Positions 47,797 through 57,300 of a stretch of DNA of 64,000 bases are shown piece after piece (position 1 is the stretch's first letter; each line of letters begins with the position of its first letter). The position numbers were made by a program, and so were the translations under genes. Under the pieces are notes generated by a model. It was not told the DNA's origin. It was given only the letters and a program-made list of their open reading frames with translations, and did not search any database. Origin of the DNA: Planctomycetota bacterium. GTDB lineage: Bacteria > Planctomycetota > UBA8742 > UBA2392. The stretch covers positions 1-64,000 of the forward strand of contig JAIOJA010000006.1 of NCBI GenBank assembly GCA_019912315.1, read 5' to 3'.

Positions 47797-49395
47797 CTAA
47801 GCGCCCAACTTCTGAATCGCGTTGTCGATTCGTTTAAGTGTTTCGTCTTTGCCGAGCACGAGCATGCTTTCCATTAATGGTGGGCTTACTTTGCTGCCGG
47901 TGATGGCCATCCTAATTGGCCCGAGGAACGGGCCGAGTTTCATTCCTAACTCTTCGGCCTTGGCCCGGGACTGGTCGTCTAGCTGCTTGTGGGCGGCTTC
48001 GGGGTCGTTGAAGTCGGTGGCGTCGACGATTGACCGCATCTCGTTCAGCGCCTTTTTGGCCTCATCCAGCGTGCACTTCTTGGCGACGAAGTCGTCGGGC
48101 GTGTACGTGAACTCATTCGTGAAAAACATCGGCAGGTAGTCGGCGGCCTCGCCCAGCGTGTGCATGCGCTCGCGAATCAGCGGGATGATCGGCAGCATGA
48201 GCTTCGGGTTCGTGTCGTAGGCCGTCATCATGGTCGGCGCGAGCTCGGCCAGTACGCGCGAGCGCTGCCGACGCTTCTGCTCGAACTCGCTGAGAAACTG
48301 CTCCGTGGGCAACTGGTCTGCGGGCAGGTCGGCGAATTCTTTCTCGCGCCCGACCAGCAGTTTCACGTACTCGACAAGGCGCTTCTCAAGCTCGGCTGGC
48401 GCAAGAGCCCGGATGTATTCGCCGTTCATCCAGTGCAGCTTTTTCAGGTCAAAGATCGGCCCGCCGACGTTCACCTTGCTGAGTTCAAACTCGCGCAGGA
48501 ATTCTCCGTAGGTAAAAATCTCCTGGTCGTTGGGCATGCTGAAACCCATCAGGCACAGGAAGTTGCGCAACGCCTCCGGCAGGAAGCCCGCGTCGCGATA
48601 CCACAGCAGCGAAGTCGGGTTCTTGCGCTTGCTGATCTTGCTCTTGTCGTTGTTGCGCAGCAGGGGCATGTGCGAGAAGACCGGCGGCTCCCAGCCGAAG
48701 GCGCGATACAGCTCAAAGTGAATCGGCGTGCTCGGCAGCCACTCCTCGGCGCGAATCACGTTGGTGATCTGCATGGCGTGGTCGTCGACGGCCATGGCAA
48801 GATGGTAGGTCGGGAAACCGTCGCTCTTGAGCATCACAGCGTCCTGCTGCTCGTCGGCGATGAATTTTAAAGTCCCGCGAAAGAGGTCGTGAACTTCAAT
48901 TTCACCTTCACGCGGCATTTTCAGACGCACGACGTATTCTTCGCCGGAGGCTTCTTTGGCTTGTACTTCCTCTGCACTCAGCCCGCGGCACAGACCGTCA
49001 TATCCCATGCGCTTGCTTTTTTCAGCCTGCTGGATCTTGCGCAATGTCGCCAGTCGATCAGCGGTGCAGAAGCACTTGTAGGCTTTGCCCGCGGAAATCA
49101 GTTGCTCCGCTGCTTCCTTATACAGGGGCAGGCGTTCACTCTGTCGGTACGGGCCGAAGTCACCGCCGATGTCCGGGCCTTCGTCCGGCGTTAGCCCGAG
49201 CCACTCCAGTGACTCGACAATTTGTTTCTCGCTGTCCGCGACATAGCGGTTGCGATCGGTGTCCTCGATGCGCAGCACAAACTTGCCGCCGGTTTTGTCG
49301 GCGACAGCGCGGTCAAACAGGGACATGTAGGCCGTGCCCACATGCGGGTCGCCGGTCGGGCTTGGTCCAACTCGTGTTCTAGCGGGCTTGGTCAT
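47797..49395 (-). CDS. gltX: Glutamyl-tRNA synthetase
   Basis: This class I synthetase charges tRNA-Glu (possibly also tRNA-Gln, which is common in bacteria lacking GlnRS). The 532-aa product has VGPSPTGDPHVGTAYMS (the HIGH region) at residues 9-25, VLRIEDTDRNRYV, DEGPDIGGDFGPYRQSERL and KSKISKRKN (the KMSKS motif). The C-terminal anticodon-binding helices end GKDETLKRIDNAIQKLG. The start at 49395 (MTKPARTRVG) is fixed by homology, since the frame extends upstream but is unlike the family. It is transcribed divergently from the T6SS cluster, with a 139-bp gap. Confidence 0.97.
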   Translation of the reverse strand: MTKPARTRVGPSPTGDPHVGTAYMSLFDRAVADKTGGKFVLRIEDTDRNRYVADSEKQIVESLEWLGLTPDEGPDIGGDFGPYRQSERLPLYKEAAEQLISAGKAYKCFCTADRLATLRKIQQAEKSKRMGYDGLCRGLSAEEVQAKEASGEEYVVRLKMPREGEIEVHDLFRGTLKFIADEQQDAVMLKSDGFPTYHLAMAVDDHAMQITNVIRAEEWLPSTPIHFELYRAFGWEPPVFSHMPLLRNNDKSKISKRKNPTSLLWYRDAGFLPEALRNFLCLMGFSMPNDQEIFTYGEFLREFELSKVNVGGPIFDLKKLHWMNGEYIRALAPAELEKRLVEYVKLLVGREKEFADLPADQLPTEQFLSEFEQKRRQRSRVLAELAPTMMTAYDTNPKLMLPIIPLIRERMHTLGEAADYLPMFFTNEFTYTPDDFVAKKCTLDEAKKALNEMRSIVDATDFNDPEAAHKQLDDQSRAKAEELGMKLGPFLGPIRMAITGSKVSPPLMESMLVLGKDETLKRIDNAIQKLGA

Positions 49396-49479
49396 GGGCT
49401 GATGATTACGGAAAGCCGCCGCGTCGCGCAAGGGCGGGGGCGCATTGTGCATGGGGGCAAAAGCACACCCGCGCGGTTG

Positions 49480-49496
49480 ACTCCGGACACCGGAGT
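49480..49496. promoter_or_regulatory. 17-bp perfect palindrome, putative operator of the T6SS cluster
   Basis: ACTCCGG-ACA-CCGGAGT lies in the 139-bp gap between gltX and the divergent T6SS cluster, 38 bp before the tagH start codon. TTGACT (49477-49482) overlaps its left edge and could be a -35 box, although no good -10 box follows. The symmetry suits a dimeric regulator. The binding protein is unknown. Confidence 0.45.
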
Positions 49497-49534
49497 GGGA
49501 CACTCGAAGGGCTGAAACAGGGAGATACCCCGGA

Positions 49535-50665
49535 ATGCCCATTCACATCGTTGTTCGCGTGCCGCGGGGCAGCACCCTCGATGTTTCGGAGCACACGTTT
49601 ACCCGCAGTGTCATCACCGTCGGGCGCTCGCCCGAGTGCGATCTTGTGCTGCCGGGCGACGAGTTGCGGGTATCTCGCCAGCATGTTCGCATTGAGCGCC
49701 GCGAAGGCGGCTACCTGATGGTTGATCTCGGCAGCCGCAACGGCACGCTGCTGAATGACAATCTGATTGCGCCATCCAGCACACATCCACTGAACGAAAC
49801 CGACGTTATCAAGATGGGTACGGTCGAGGTCGAGGTCGCCAACGTCATTCTCGACGACAACACCAAAGACAAAGTCCGCGCCATCCGCAAAGGATCAAAC
49901 ACCTCCGGGCGACGCGCGGCGCCAGTCGGCGCGAGCGACCCCCGCGAGGCGGCCGCATTGCGCGCCATGCAATCCATCTCAAATCATTTCTTCGGCAAAG
50001 ACCCGGCCGCCGGGCAATTCACTTCGCCGGAACAGATCACCCTGTTTGGTGAGTTGATCCGGGTCAGCCTGGACATCCTGCTGGAAGGGCTGTTTCAGAC
50101 CCTGTCGGCCCGCAAGGAATTCGAGGGCGAGTTCGACGCCAGCGTGACCATGGCATTCCAGCGGGACAGCAACCCGATCAAGATGATGCAGGAGTTGGAG
50201 CGGTTTAAAACCTTCCCGCTGAACTGGCAGGAAAATCGCGATGTTCTCGAGGTAAAGGACTCGCTTGAGCGCGCCATCAAAGACGTCAACCAGCACCAGA
50301 TGGGCTTGCTTGCGGGGATGCAGCAGGTGCTTGAAGCGATCATCAAACGCCTGGACCCTATCGAAATCGAAAAGACCGCCCTGTCGAAGGGCGGGCTGCT
50401 GGGACGCATGAGCCGGTCACGCCTGGCGTGGCAGGAGTATCTGGAAACCTACAGCGAGTTCCTGGCCGAGAGCAGCAAGCTGTTCAACGAGATGATTTAC
50501 CCTAACCTCCAGAAGGGGTACTTGCTCAGCCACAAGGACAAGACCCGCATCATGCAATCGGCCCAGAACCTGCAAGCCAAGGCCGAACAGGTCCGCAAGG
50601 TCGCCGAAGATCACGCGGCGGCGCATGAGGAAAGTGACGTCGGAACGGATTCCGCGTCCGCATGA
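49535..50665 (+). CDS. tagH: T6SS-associated FHA-domain protein TagH
   Basis: The 376-aa product has an N-terminal FHA domain (about 1-110) with the full phosphothreonine-binding set: ITVGRSPECDLVL, LRVSRQHVRI and DLGSRNGTLLN. The C-terminal T6SS-FHA domain (about 145-360) ends with SSKLFNEMIYPNLQKGYLLS. TagH-type proteins (Fha1) link threonine phosphorylation by PpkA to T6SS assembly. It opens the cluster and is followed at once by a degenerate paralogue. No PpkA kinase or PppA phosphatase gene is in the window. Cytoplasmic. Confidence 0.92.
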   Translation: MPIHIVVRVPRGSTLDVSEHTFTRSVITVGRSPECDLVLPGDELRVSRQHVRIERREGGYLMVDLGSRNGTLLNDNLIAPSSTHPLNETDVIKMGTVEVEVANVILDDNTKDKVRAIRKGSNTSGRRAAPVGASDPREAAALRAMQSISNHFFGKDPAAGQFTSPEQITLFGELIRVSLDILLEGLFQTLSARKEFEGEFDASVTMAFQRDSNPIKMMQELERFKTFPLNWQENRDVLEVKDSLERAIKDVNQHQMGLLAGMQQVLEAIIKRLDPIEIEKTALSKGGLLGRMSRSRLAWQEYLETYSEFLAESSKLFNEMIYPNLQKGYLLSHKDKTRIMQSAQNLQAKAEQVRKVAEDHAAAHEESDVGTDSASA

Positions 50666-50726
50666 TCATTGATCATTGATGGTTGAACATTTAGGTTGCC
50701 TGCCCATTCTTGGAGCGGCGGGCGGC

Positions 50727-51692
50727 ATGGCTCTAAAGGTAGTCGTCAGCAGGGCAGGATCCACAGAGCCTGTAGCCGAGCACCAGTTCGGCAAGGAGGC
50801 TCGCGCGCGGGGTGTTACAGTTGGTGCTGACCCCGACAACGAAATCGTGCTGGCCGGCATCACAGACAAGGCCGGACGCGTGGAGCGCCAGAAGACCGGG
50901 TATTACTATGTAGACTTGGGCAGCGGTGTCGGCTACGTGGCTGACGGCAAAAAGGGCGAGCCCGGCAGCGCGACGCAGGTAACCGTCGGCACGCGCGTAA
51001 CCCTTGGTGAATGGACTTTGACATTCGAGCGCGGTGAGACACCCCGGCGGGTGGAGTCACCTGCCGCCGTCAGCACCGCGAACACAGACGTCAACGCGTC
51101 GGCGTACAAGCTGATCTCAGATGTATCGCGGTACTTTCTGGGCGAGGGGCATTTTGAAACAACCGACGAGGTCGAGCGCTTTGCCGCGCTGATGAAGCTG
51201 ACACTCGAAATCGCGATGGAGTGGATGTCGCGGGCGCTTCGCGGGCGCGAGGAATTCAAGGACCAGTTCTCGGCGCCGCTGACCGAAATTTACGCGCGCA
51301 GCCTGAACCCGGTGAAGGCCAAAGGCCAGGACATCAGCCAGATCAGCAACTTCCTGCTGGACTGGCGCGAAGACCGCGATCTGGACGAGATACGCGATGC
51401 GCTTCAGCACGCGTTCCAGGACATGGCCAGGCACCAGATGGGGCTACTCGCCGGCGTGCAGCAGTTCGTCAGCGACCTGCAGGCGCGTCTTGACCCGGAC
51501 AACATCAAGAAAGAAGCCGGCGGCGGGCTGTTTTCGGCAAAGAAGGCATGGGAACACTACGGCGAATTGTACGGCGAGACGTTCACCGAGAGCAGCAAAC
51601 TGTTCAACGAACTGATCTACCCGAGCATCAGAAAGGGCTATATTTTCTCGCACGAAGAAATCCAAAGCGACAACAAGCCGGGCACCGGCTGA
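50727..51692 (+). CDS. Degenerate FHA paralogue of TagH in the T6SS cluster
   Basis: The 321-aa product aligns with TagH over its whole length. The C-terminal T6SS domain is well kept (SSKLFNELIYPSIRKGYIFS, RHQMGLLAGVQQFVSDLQ). The N-terminal domain keeps the fold pattern (VTVGADPDNEIVLAG, YYVDLGSGVGYVAD) but has lost the FHA phosphopeptide residues: Gly-Arg became Gly-Ala, the Ser-x-x-His motif is gone, and Arg-Asn-Gly became Gly-Val-Gly. It probably cannot bind phosphothreonine and may act as a structural partner of TagH. The ATG at 50727 is preferred, and an in-frame ATG at 50676 is an alternative. Confidence 0.85.
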   Translation: MALKVVVSRAGSTEPVAEHQFGKEARARGVTVGADPDNEIVLAGITDKAGRVERQKTGYYYVDLGSGVGYVADGKKGEPGSATQVTVGTRVTLGEWTLTFERGETPRRVESPAAVSTANTDVNASAYKLISDVSRYFLGEGHFETTDEVERFAALMKLTLEIAMEWMSRALRGREEFKDQFSAPLTEIYARSLNPVKAKGQDISQISNFLLDWREDRDLDEIRDALQHAFQDMARHQMGLLAGVQQFVSDLQARLDPDNIKKEAGGGLFSAKKAWEHYGELYGETFTESSKLFNELIYPSIRKGYIFSHEEIQSDNKPGTG

Positions 51693-51706
51693 AACAGGAG
51701 TTTTCC

Positions 51707-52174
51707 ATGCGCTGTTTGCTGTTCATCACCTGCCTTGCAACGCTTGCGGGTTGCGCTTCAACCACACTCGATACCGAGTTCATTGCCATTGAGCCGGTCA
51801 ACGAGACCAAGACTGACAGCGGTACGGACGGGGAATCCCGCGTGGTTGATGTTCGCGTTTACCAGCTCAAGGACGATGCGAAGTTCACCGCCGCGACAGT
51901 GGAGGCCATCTGGTCAGACGCCGAAGGCACACTTGGCGACTCCATGATCTCCGTGAAGTTGGGCGAAAGCATCTTTCCTGAAAAGGCGGACGGGCCACGC
52001 AACGGCAAGACGATCACGCTGGACCCGCTTGACTCAAAGACCCGTTTCATCGGAGTACTCGCGCTTTTCAGTGATGCAGACGACGGGCCGCGCAAAGTCG
52101 TGGTGCCGCTGGACCAGGCCGACAGCGTCCTGTTTGAACTCACCGGCTATCACATCACTGTGAAGCAGCAATAA
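51707..52174 (+). CDS. tssJ: T6SS outer-membrane lipoprotein TssJ
   Basis: The 155-aa product has a lipoprotein signal (MRCLLFITCLATLAGC, lipobox LAGC) and a beta-sandwich domain with VVDVRVYQLKDDAKF, FTAATVEAIW and FIGVLALFSD, matching the TssJ/SciN pattern. TssJ sits in the outer membrane and recruits TssM. CAGGAG lies seven bases before the ATG. It is flanked by the FHA genes and tssK, the usual order in many clusters. Confidence 0.92.
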   Translation: MRCLLFITCLATLAGCASTTLDTEFIAIEPVNETKTDSGTDGESRVVDVRVYQLKDDAKFTAATVEAIWSDAEGTLGDSMISVKLGESIFPEKADGPRNGKTITLDPLDSKTRFIGVLALFSDADDGPRKVVVPLDQADSVLFELTGYHITVKQQ

Positions 52175-52187
52175 ACGAGGGAAGCGC

Positions 52188-53543
52188 GTGGAGCAGCAAC
52201 AGAAAGTTCTGTGGAACGAGGGGATGTTCCTGACCCCTCACCACTTTCAGCAGTGGGACCGCTACTACGAGCACCTGCTGCAGCAGCGCCTGCGCAACCT
52301 GTCCCCTCTGGGGTGGGGCGTGCGCGAACTCGCCATTAATGAGGAAGGGCTCGCGAACGGGCAGTTCTCGTTGGCGCGCTGTGCCGCCGTACTGCCGGAC
52401 GGGCTGCTGATTGACGCGCCGGGTACCGATGCCCCGCCCGCCACGCGGGATGTCGGCGGGCACTTCCCCGCTGAAAAGGAGCGCCTCGGCGTGTTCATCG
52501 CCGCACCCATCACCGCGGAAGGCGGCGTGGCACAGGCCCCCGCAGGTGCGCACGACGGGCGCCCGACGCGCTATCGCGGCAAGTCCCTGTCCGTGCGTGA
52601 CGAAAACTCGGATGCTGGCACGCGTGACATCCAGGTCGCGGCCAAGCACCTGCGCATCCTGTTTGAGGGCGAGTCCCTGGATGATCATTCATGGATCAAA
52701 GTCGCGGAGTTGGGCAAGTCCAGCACCGGCGGCTTTACGCTTGACGAAAACTACGTTGCCCCGGCGCTGAGCATCGGCGCGTCCGCCGTGCTCATGGGAC
52801 GCATGCGCAAGATTCTCGAGATACTGTCCACCAAGAGCACCGAATTCTCCCGCCAGCGCCGCAACCGGGGCGCCGGGCTGGCCAGCTTCAGCACGTCCGA
52901 GGCCGCGAGTTTCTGGCTGCTGCATACGGTTAACGGGTTCATTCCGCCGCTTCAGCACGTCTACAGCAGCGGCAGCGCCCACCCGGAACAGGTGTATATG
53001 CAGCTTGCCCAGCTTACGGGCTACATGTACACGTTCGCCGGTGACGGGCACCCGAAAGATGTAACGCCCTACCAGCACGAAGACCTCAGCGGAACTTTCG
53101 GGCGCATCGAGGAAAAGCTCCGCGCCCTGCTGGGCACCATCATCCCGACGAAGTGCACGAACATCGCCCTGGACAAGACCCGCGACAACATGTTTGTCGC
53201 CAAGATCCAGGATGACCGCGTGCTGCAACCGGAGGGGGCAATCTACATCGCCGTGCAGGCCGAAGTGCCTGCGGAAAAGGTTGTCCGCGAGGCACCGCTG
53301 AAGTTCAAAATCAGCAGCCAGGACCGCGTGGATCAGCTTATCACCGCGGCCCTTCGCGGGCTTTCTGTACGGCACGTGCCCGCGCCCCCGCCCGAGATTC
53401 CGGTGCAGCCCGGGCGCAACTACTTTCAGGTGGACAAGGCGGGCGATCACTGGGAGGCGGTACGCAGCTCACGCAGCATGGCGCTGTACCTGCCGCCGGA
53501 GTTCCAGGGATTGAACCTCGAGTTGATGGCTGTGAAGGAGTGA
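52188..53543 (+). CDS. tssK: T6SS baseplate subunit TssK
   Basis: TssK is a cytoplasmic trimer that connects the baseplate to the TssLM membrane complex. The 451-aa product shows the family start QKVLWNEGMFLTPHHFQQWD and YYEHLLQQRLRNLSPLGWGV, and later LLHTVNGFIPPLQHVY, LAQLTGYMYTF and ALYLPPEF near the end. The start codon is GTG with CGAGGGA upstream. It lies 13 bp after tssJ. Confidence 0.96.
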   Translation: MEQQQKVLWNEGMFLTPHHFQQWDRYYEHLLQQRLRNLSPLGWGVRELAINEEGLANGQFSLARCAAVLPDGLLIDAPGTDAPPATRDVGGHFPAEKERLGVFIAAPITAEGGVAQAPAGAHDGRPTRYRGKSLSVRDENSDAGTRDIQVAAKHLRILFEGESLDDHSWIKVAELGKSSTGGFTLDENYVAPALSIGASAVLMGRMRKILEILSTKSTEFSRQRRNRGAGLASFSTSEAASFWLLHTVNGFIPPLQHVYSSGSAHPEQVYMQLAQLTGYMYTFAGDGHPKDVTPYQHEDLSGTFGRIEEKLRALLGTIIPTKCTNIALDKTRDNMFVAKIQDDRVLQPEGAIYIAVQAEVPAEKVVREAPLKFKISSQDRVDQLITAALRGLSVRHVPAPPPEIPVQPGRNYFQVDKAGDHWEAVRSSRSMALYLPPEFQGLNLELMAVKE

Positions 53544-53576
53544 TGGGAAGTGTGCCCGTTTCGAACACCATTGGAT

Positions 53577-53604
53577 GAAGGAGGCAGGTAGCAGGAGGCA
53601 GGGA
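53577..53604 (+). repeat. Tandem 7-bp units (GCAGGNR)
   Basis: Four heptamers follow one another: GAAGGAG, GCAGGTA, GCAGGAG, GCAGGGA. They lie in the 160-bp gap between tssK and tssL, which otherwise holds no gene. A small hairpin (CAGGGAA/TTCCCTG) overlaps the last unit. The same unit recurs in reverse orientation at 62499-62533. Confidence 0.7.
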
Positions 53605-53705
53605 AAGCGATTCCCTGAAACCTTGACCGTAGCCCAACCGCTTGCATTTGGGCAGGTCAACATCGCCCTCGGCGATCCTTGAACCTGTAACCTCGCAGGA
53701 TGCCC

Positions 53706-54383
53706 ATGACCGAATCACGACCACGACTGGCCGACCTGTGCTCTGAGGTTTTCGCGTTCGCGTTCAATTTGCGCGCCAGCAAAGACCCAGGCGCTGCATC
53801 TGACGTGAAGCAGAAAATCGCGACGATCTTCAGCGAGTTCGAAACCCGGGCCCGCAGCTCCGGCTTCAAGCCGGAGACAATCCAGACCGCCAAGTACGCC
53901 ATGGTCGCGTTCATCGACGAGACCGTCCTCGCCAGCAAGTTCGCCATGAAAGACGAATGGGCCGGCAGCCCCCTGCAGCTTGAGTACTTCAACGACTTCG
54001 CCGCGGGTGAAGAATTCTATACGAAGCTCAAGCAGGTGCAGGGCAGCGCGGATTCCGACAAACGTGACCTGTTGCAGGTCTACTTTCTGTGCCTGACACA
54101 CGGCTTCAAGGGCATGTACATCGACCTGAAGGGCATGGAAGAGCGCAAGCAGCTCATGAACACCCTGGCCGCCGAAATCAAAGAGTCCGGCGGCGACCCT
54201 GTCCAGATGTCGCCCGCGTGGCAACCACCGGACGAGTTGCCGGCCGTCGCACGCTCGATCCCGTCGTGGCTGATACCCGCCGTCTGCGCCGTGCTGCTGA
54301 TCGCCCTGCTGATTGTCCTGGCGGCGACATCACAGTTCATGGCGGACGGCGCGGCTGAAGCAATCATCGGAACGGAGTCCTAG
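53706..54383 (+). CDS. tssL: T6SS inner-membrane subunit TssL (DotU/IcmH family)
   Basis: The 225-aa product has the cytoplasmic DotU domain (LADLCSEVFAFAFNLRAS, AFIDETVLASKF, GEEFYTKLKQV, VYFLCLTHGFKGMY) and a single C-terminal membrane helix (LIPAVCAVLLIALLIVLAAT). No peptidoglycan-binding OmpA domain follows, as in short TssL types. It forms the membrane complex with TssM and TssJ. AGGA sits five bases before the ATG at 53706, and an ATG two codons earlier is an alternative. Its stop adjoins the tssM start. Confidence 0.94.
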   Translation: MTESRPRLADLCSEVFAFAFNLRASKDPGAASDVKQKIATIFSEFETRARSSGFKPETIQTAKYAMVAFIDETVLASKFAMKDEWAGSPLQLEYFNDFAAGEEFYTKLKQVQGSADSDKRDLLQVYFLCLTHGFKGMYIDLKGMEERKQLMNTLAAEIKESGGDPVQMSPAWQPPDELPAVARSIPSWLIPAVCAVLLIALLIVLAATSQFMADGAAEAIIGTES

Positions 54384-57300
54384 ATGCGCGCATTTCTCGG
54401 TGCACTGATGAAGGAGGGCGTGATCAGCATTGTGGTGCTGGTCCTGCTGTGTCTGCTGGTCTGGTTCGGCGGTCAGTTCCTGGCCGATGAGCAGAACGAC
54501 CTCGTCAAAGAGCGTATCCTGATCATTGCCGTTCTGATCGGCATCTTTCTGGTGCTGTTCGTGGTCCAGAAAATGCTGGCCGTGCGCAACGCCATGCGCA
54601 TTGAGCAGCAACTGAAAAACCAGTCCGGCTCGCAACTCAGCGGAGCCGACGCGGACAAGAAGGCCGAAATCGAGGCCCTGTCCAAGAAGTTCGACGAATC
54701 CCTTGAAGCACTCAAGAAAACCAAGGGCGGCAAAAGCGCGCTGTTTACCCTGCCCTGGTACATCATCATCGGCCCGCCCGGCAGCGGCAAAACGACCGCG
54801 CTGCAGGAATCCGGGCTCAACTTTCCCGCTGTCCAGGGTGGCGCGAAAGTTCGCGGCATCGGCGGCACGCGCAATTGTGACTGGTGGTTCACGGAAGACG
54901 GGATTCTGCTTGATACGGCCGGTCGCTACACGACCGTCGCCGAAGATCAGGAAGAGTGGTTCGCGTTTCTGGACATGATCCGCACAAGTCGCAAGGACAA
55001 GCCGATCAACGGCGCGATTGTGGCGGTCGCGATCGACGACCTGTTCCGCGCGACACAGAACGAACTGGACCAGATCGCCAAGGATGTTCGCAACCGGCTG
55101 GATGAGCTTGCGGCGCGCCTGCAAGGCGTGTTCCCCGTTTATCTGATGTTCACGAAGTGCGACCTGGTGCAGGGGTTTGTGGAGTTCTATGAAGACTTCA
55201 CGAAAGAGCAGCGCGGGCAGGTGTGGGGCTTCACCATGCCGTACTCGCTGCCCGAAAAGCAGTACACGGAAATCTTCAGCGACGAAATCGGGCGCATGTC
55301 GCGCAACGTCAACGCGCGGCAACTCGAGCTGCTGGCGACGGAGCGTCCGCCGGGCAAGAAGCAGAACATCTACCTGTTTCCGCGCCAGTTTCAGCTCGCG
55401 TCCGACAAGATGAAAGAGTTGATCGGCGCCCTGTTCGCGGCCAACGCGTTCCAGGAATCCGCCATGCTGCGCGGCGTGTATTTCACGTCCGGCACGCAGA
55501 AGGGCACGCCCATCGACCAGCTGCTGGCCCGTATGGGCGAGACCATGGGCTTCGGCAGCGTTCCCCAAGGCTCTGAGGATCGTGTCGAAAAGAAAAGCTT
55601 CTTCATTCACCAGTTGTTCACGAAAGTGATTTTCCACGACAAGACACTTGCCCGCAGCAACAGCCGCGTGCTGCGCAAACGCCGCACGGTGCGCGTCACC
55701 CTGTCCGTGTTGTCCCTGATGGCGCTCGCGTTCATGAGCTACGCGCTGATCGGCTCATTTGTCGGCAACAACTCGATGATCAACAAAGTCGAGGCGGCCG
55801 GTGTGGCTGTCCGGGAAACCGACACCGACAACCGGGTGCAACTGGAAGCACTCGAAAAGCTGGAAGGGCTGCGACGCGAGCTGGCGCGCCTCGACGAGTA
55901 CCGGCGTGACGGACGCCCGGTCAGCCTCAGCTTCGGCATGTACCAGGGCAACAGCATGTTCGAAGCCGGCGCGAAACTGTACTTCGAGCGCCTGAACCCG
56001 ATGCACGTCCAACCCTGCCACGATCGCGTAGAGCGCGAGCTGGGTGAACTTGTCGCGACCCTGGAGCCGAACTCACCGTCCGAAGATTATCAGCGCCTGC
56101 TCGACCTCTGGCGCGTGTACCGCATGATGTCCGGCAAGCTTCCGGCCCAGCCTTCCCTGGTCGCGACAATCCTGAAGAAGGAGCAGCGCTGGACCGGGCC
56201 CCTGATCGGCGCCCAGGTCGACGAAATTGAGGCGCTGGCCGGCGAGCAGTTGGAGTTCTATGCGAGTCAACTCGCCGAGGCGACCGTTGAAGCCGACAGG
56301 TTTGGGCTGCTTCTGAAAGTGGATGAGCAACTCGACGACCGCGCGTCAAACAAGCTTGAAAACGCGCTTTGGACCGTCAGCGCCTACGAAGCAATCATCC
56401 AGCACACCAGTGAGAAGCGCAAAGCCCTCGGGCTTGATGTGCTGGTGCCAAACAACACGGCCTACCTTGAAGTCCGGATGGATGGCGTCAGCGGCACGAA
56501 CATCACCCGTCTGAACGCCTACACCCAGGAGGCATGGGATACGGACGTAAAATCGCTGATCGACGAGCGCGCCCGCGACCTGTCCGATCTTTACAAAGAG
56601 CTGAACCTCACCCGCGGTGAAGATGAAATCCGCAAGGACCTGTACGAGCGCCACCGCAAGTCGCACATCGCGGCCTGGGACCTGTTTCTCACGCAGGTTT
56701 ACCCCAAGGACAGCGTGTTCTCCGACGTCGCCAAGACAAACGAAGCGCTCGAAACCTTGCGCCAGCCGGGTGAGCAGTCTCCCTACCGGCAACTCGTGCG
56801 CAACGTCTGGGCGAAGCGCCAGCTTCAGCTTTCCGTGGACAACCGCGTGGACGGCCCCAGCGAAGAGGAAACCAAGGCGCTGGAATCAGCCATGAACGCG
56901 CTGGAGGATTTCTACAAGGCCTACAACACATTCGCGACCGTCACCAAGGCGGGCGCGCGCGTGATGCCGCACCTGTCCAACACCGAGCCGCTGACCAACC
57001 TGGCGACAGCGTTCATCACGGCCGCACAGGACCTGCCCAAGCCATTCCCGCAGCGCGACGAAGCCGTGAAGACGGCCTTCAAGCGTATCGTGGACGCCGG
57101 CTTTAACGCACTGCGCATCGAGGCCGAAGCAGAAGCCACCAAGCGCTGGGAAACGGGTCCGCGCGACTTGTGGCAGACAAACCTGGAAGACAAGTTCCCC
57201 ATGCGCTACGACGCCGCAAGCACCGCGACGATGGTGAATTTCGCGCGCTTGTTCAACCCGGTGGACGGGCAGCTCTGGAACGTCGAGCGCCGCCTGCGCG

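Noticed and set aside
54330-55637. 435-codon minus-strand frame inside tssM
   Set aside because: tssM is unbroken and family-like across this stretch, so the frame is a shadow.
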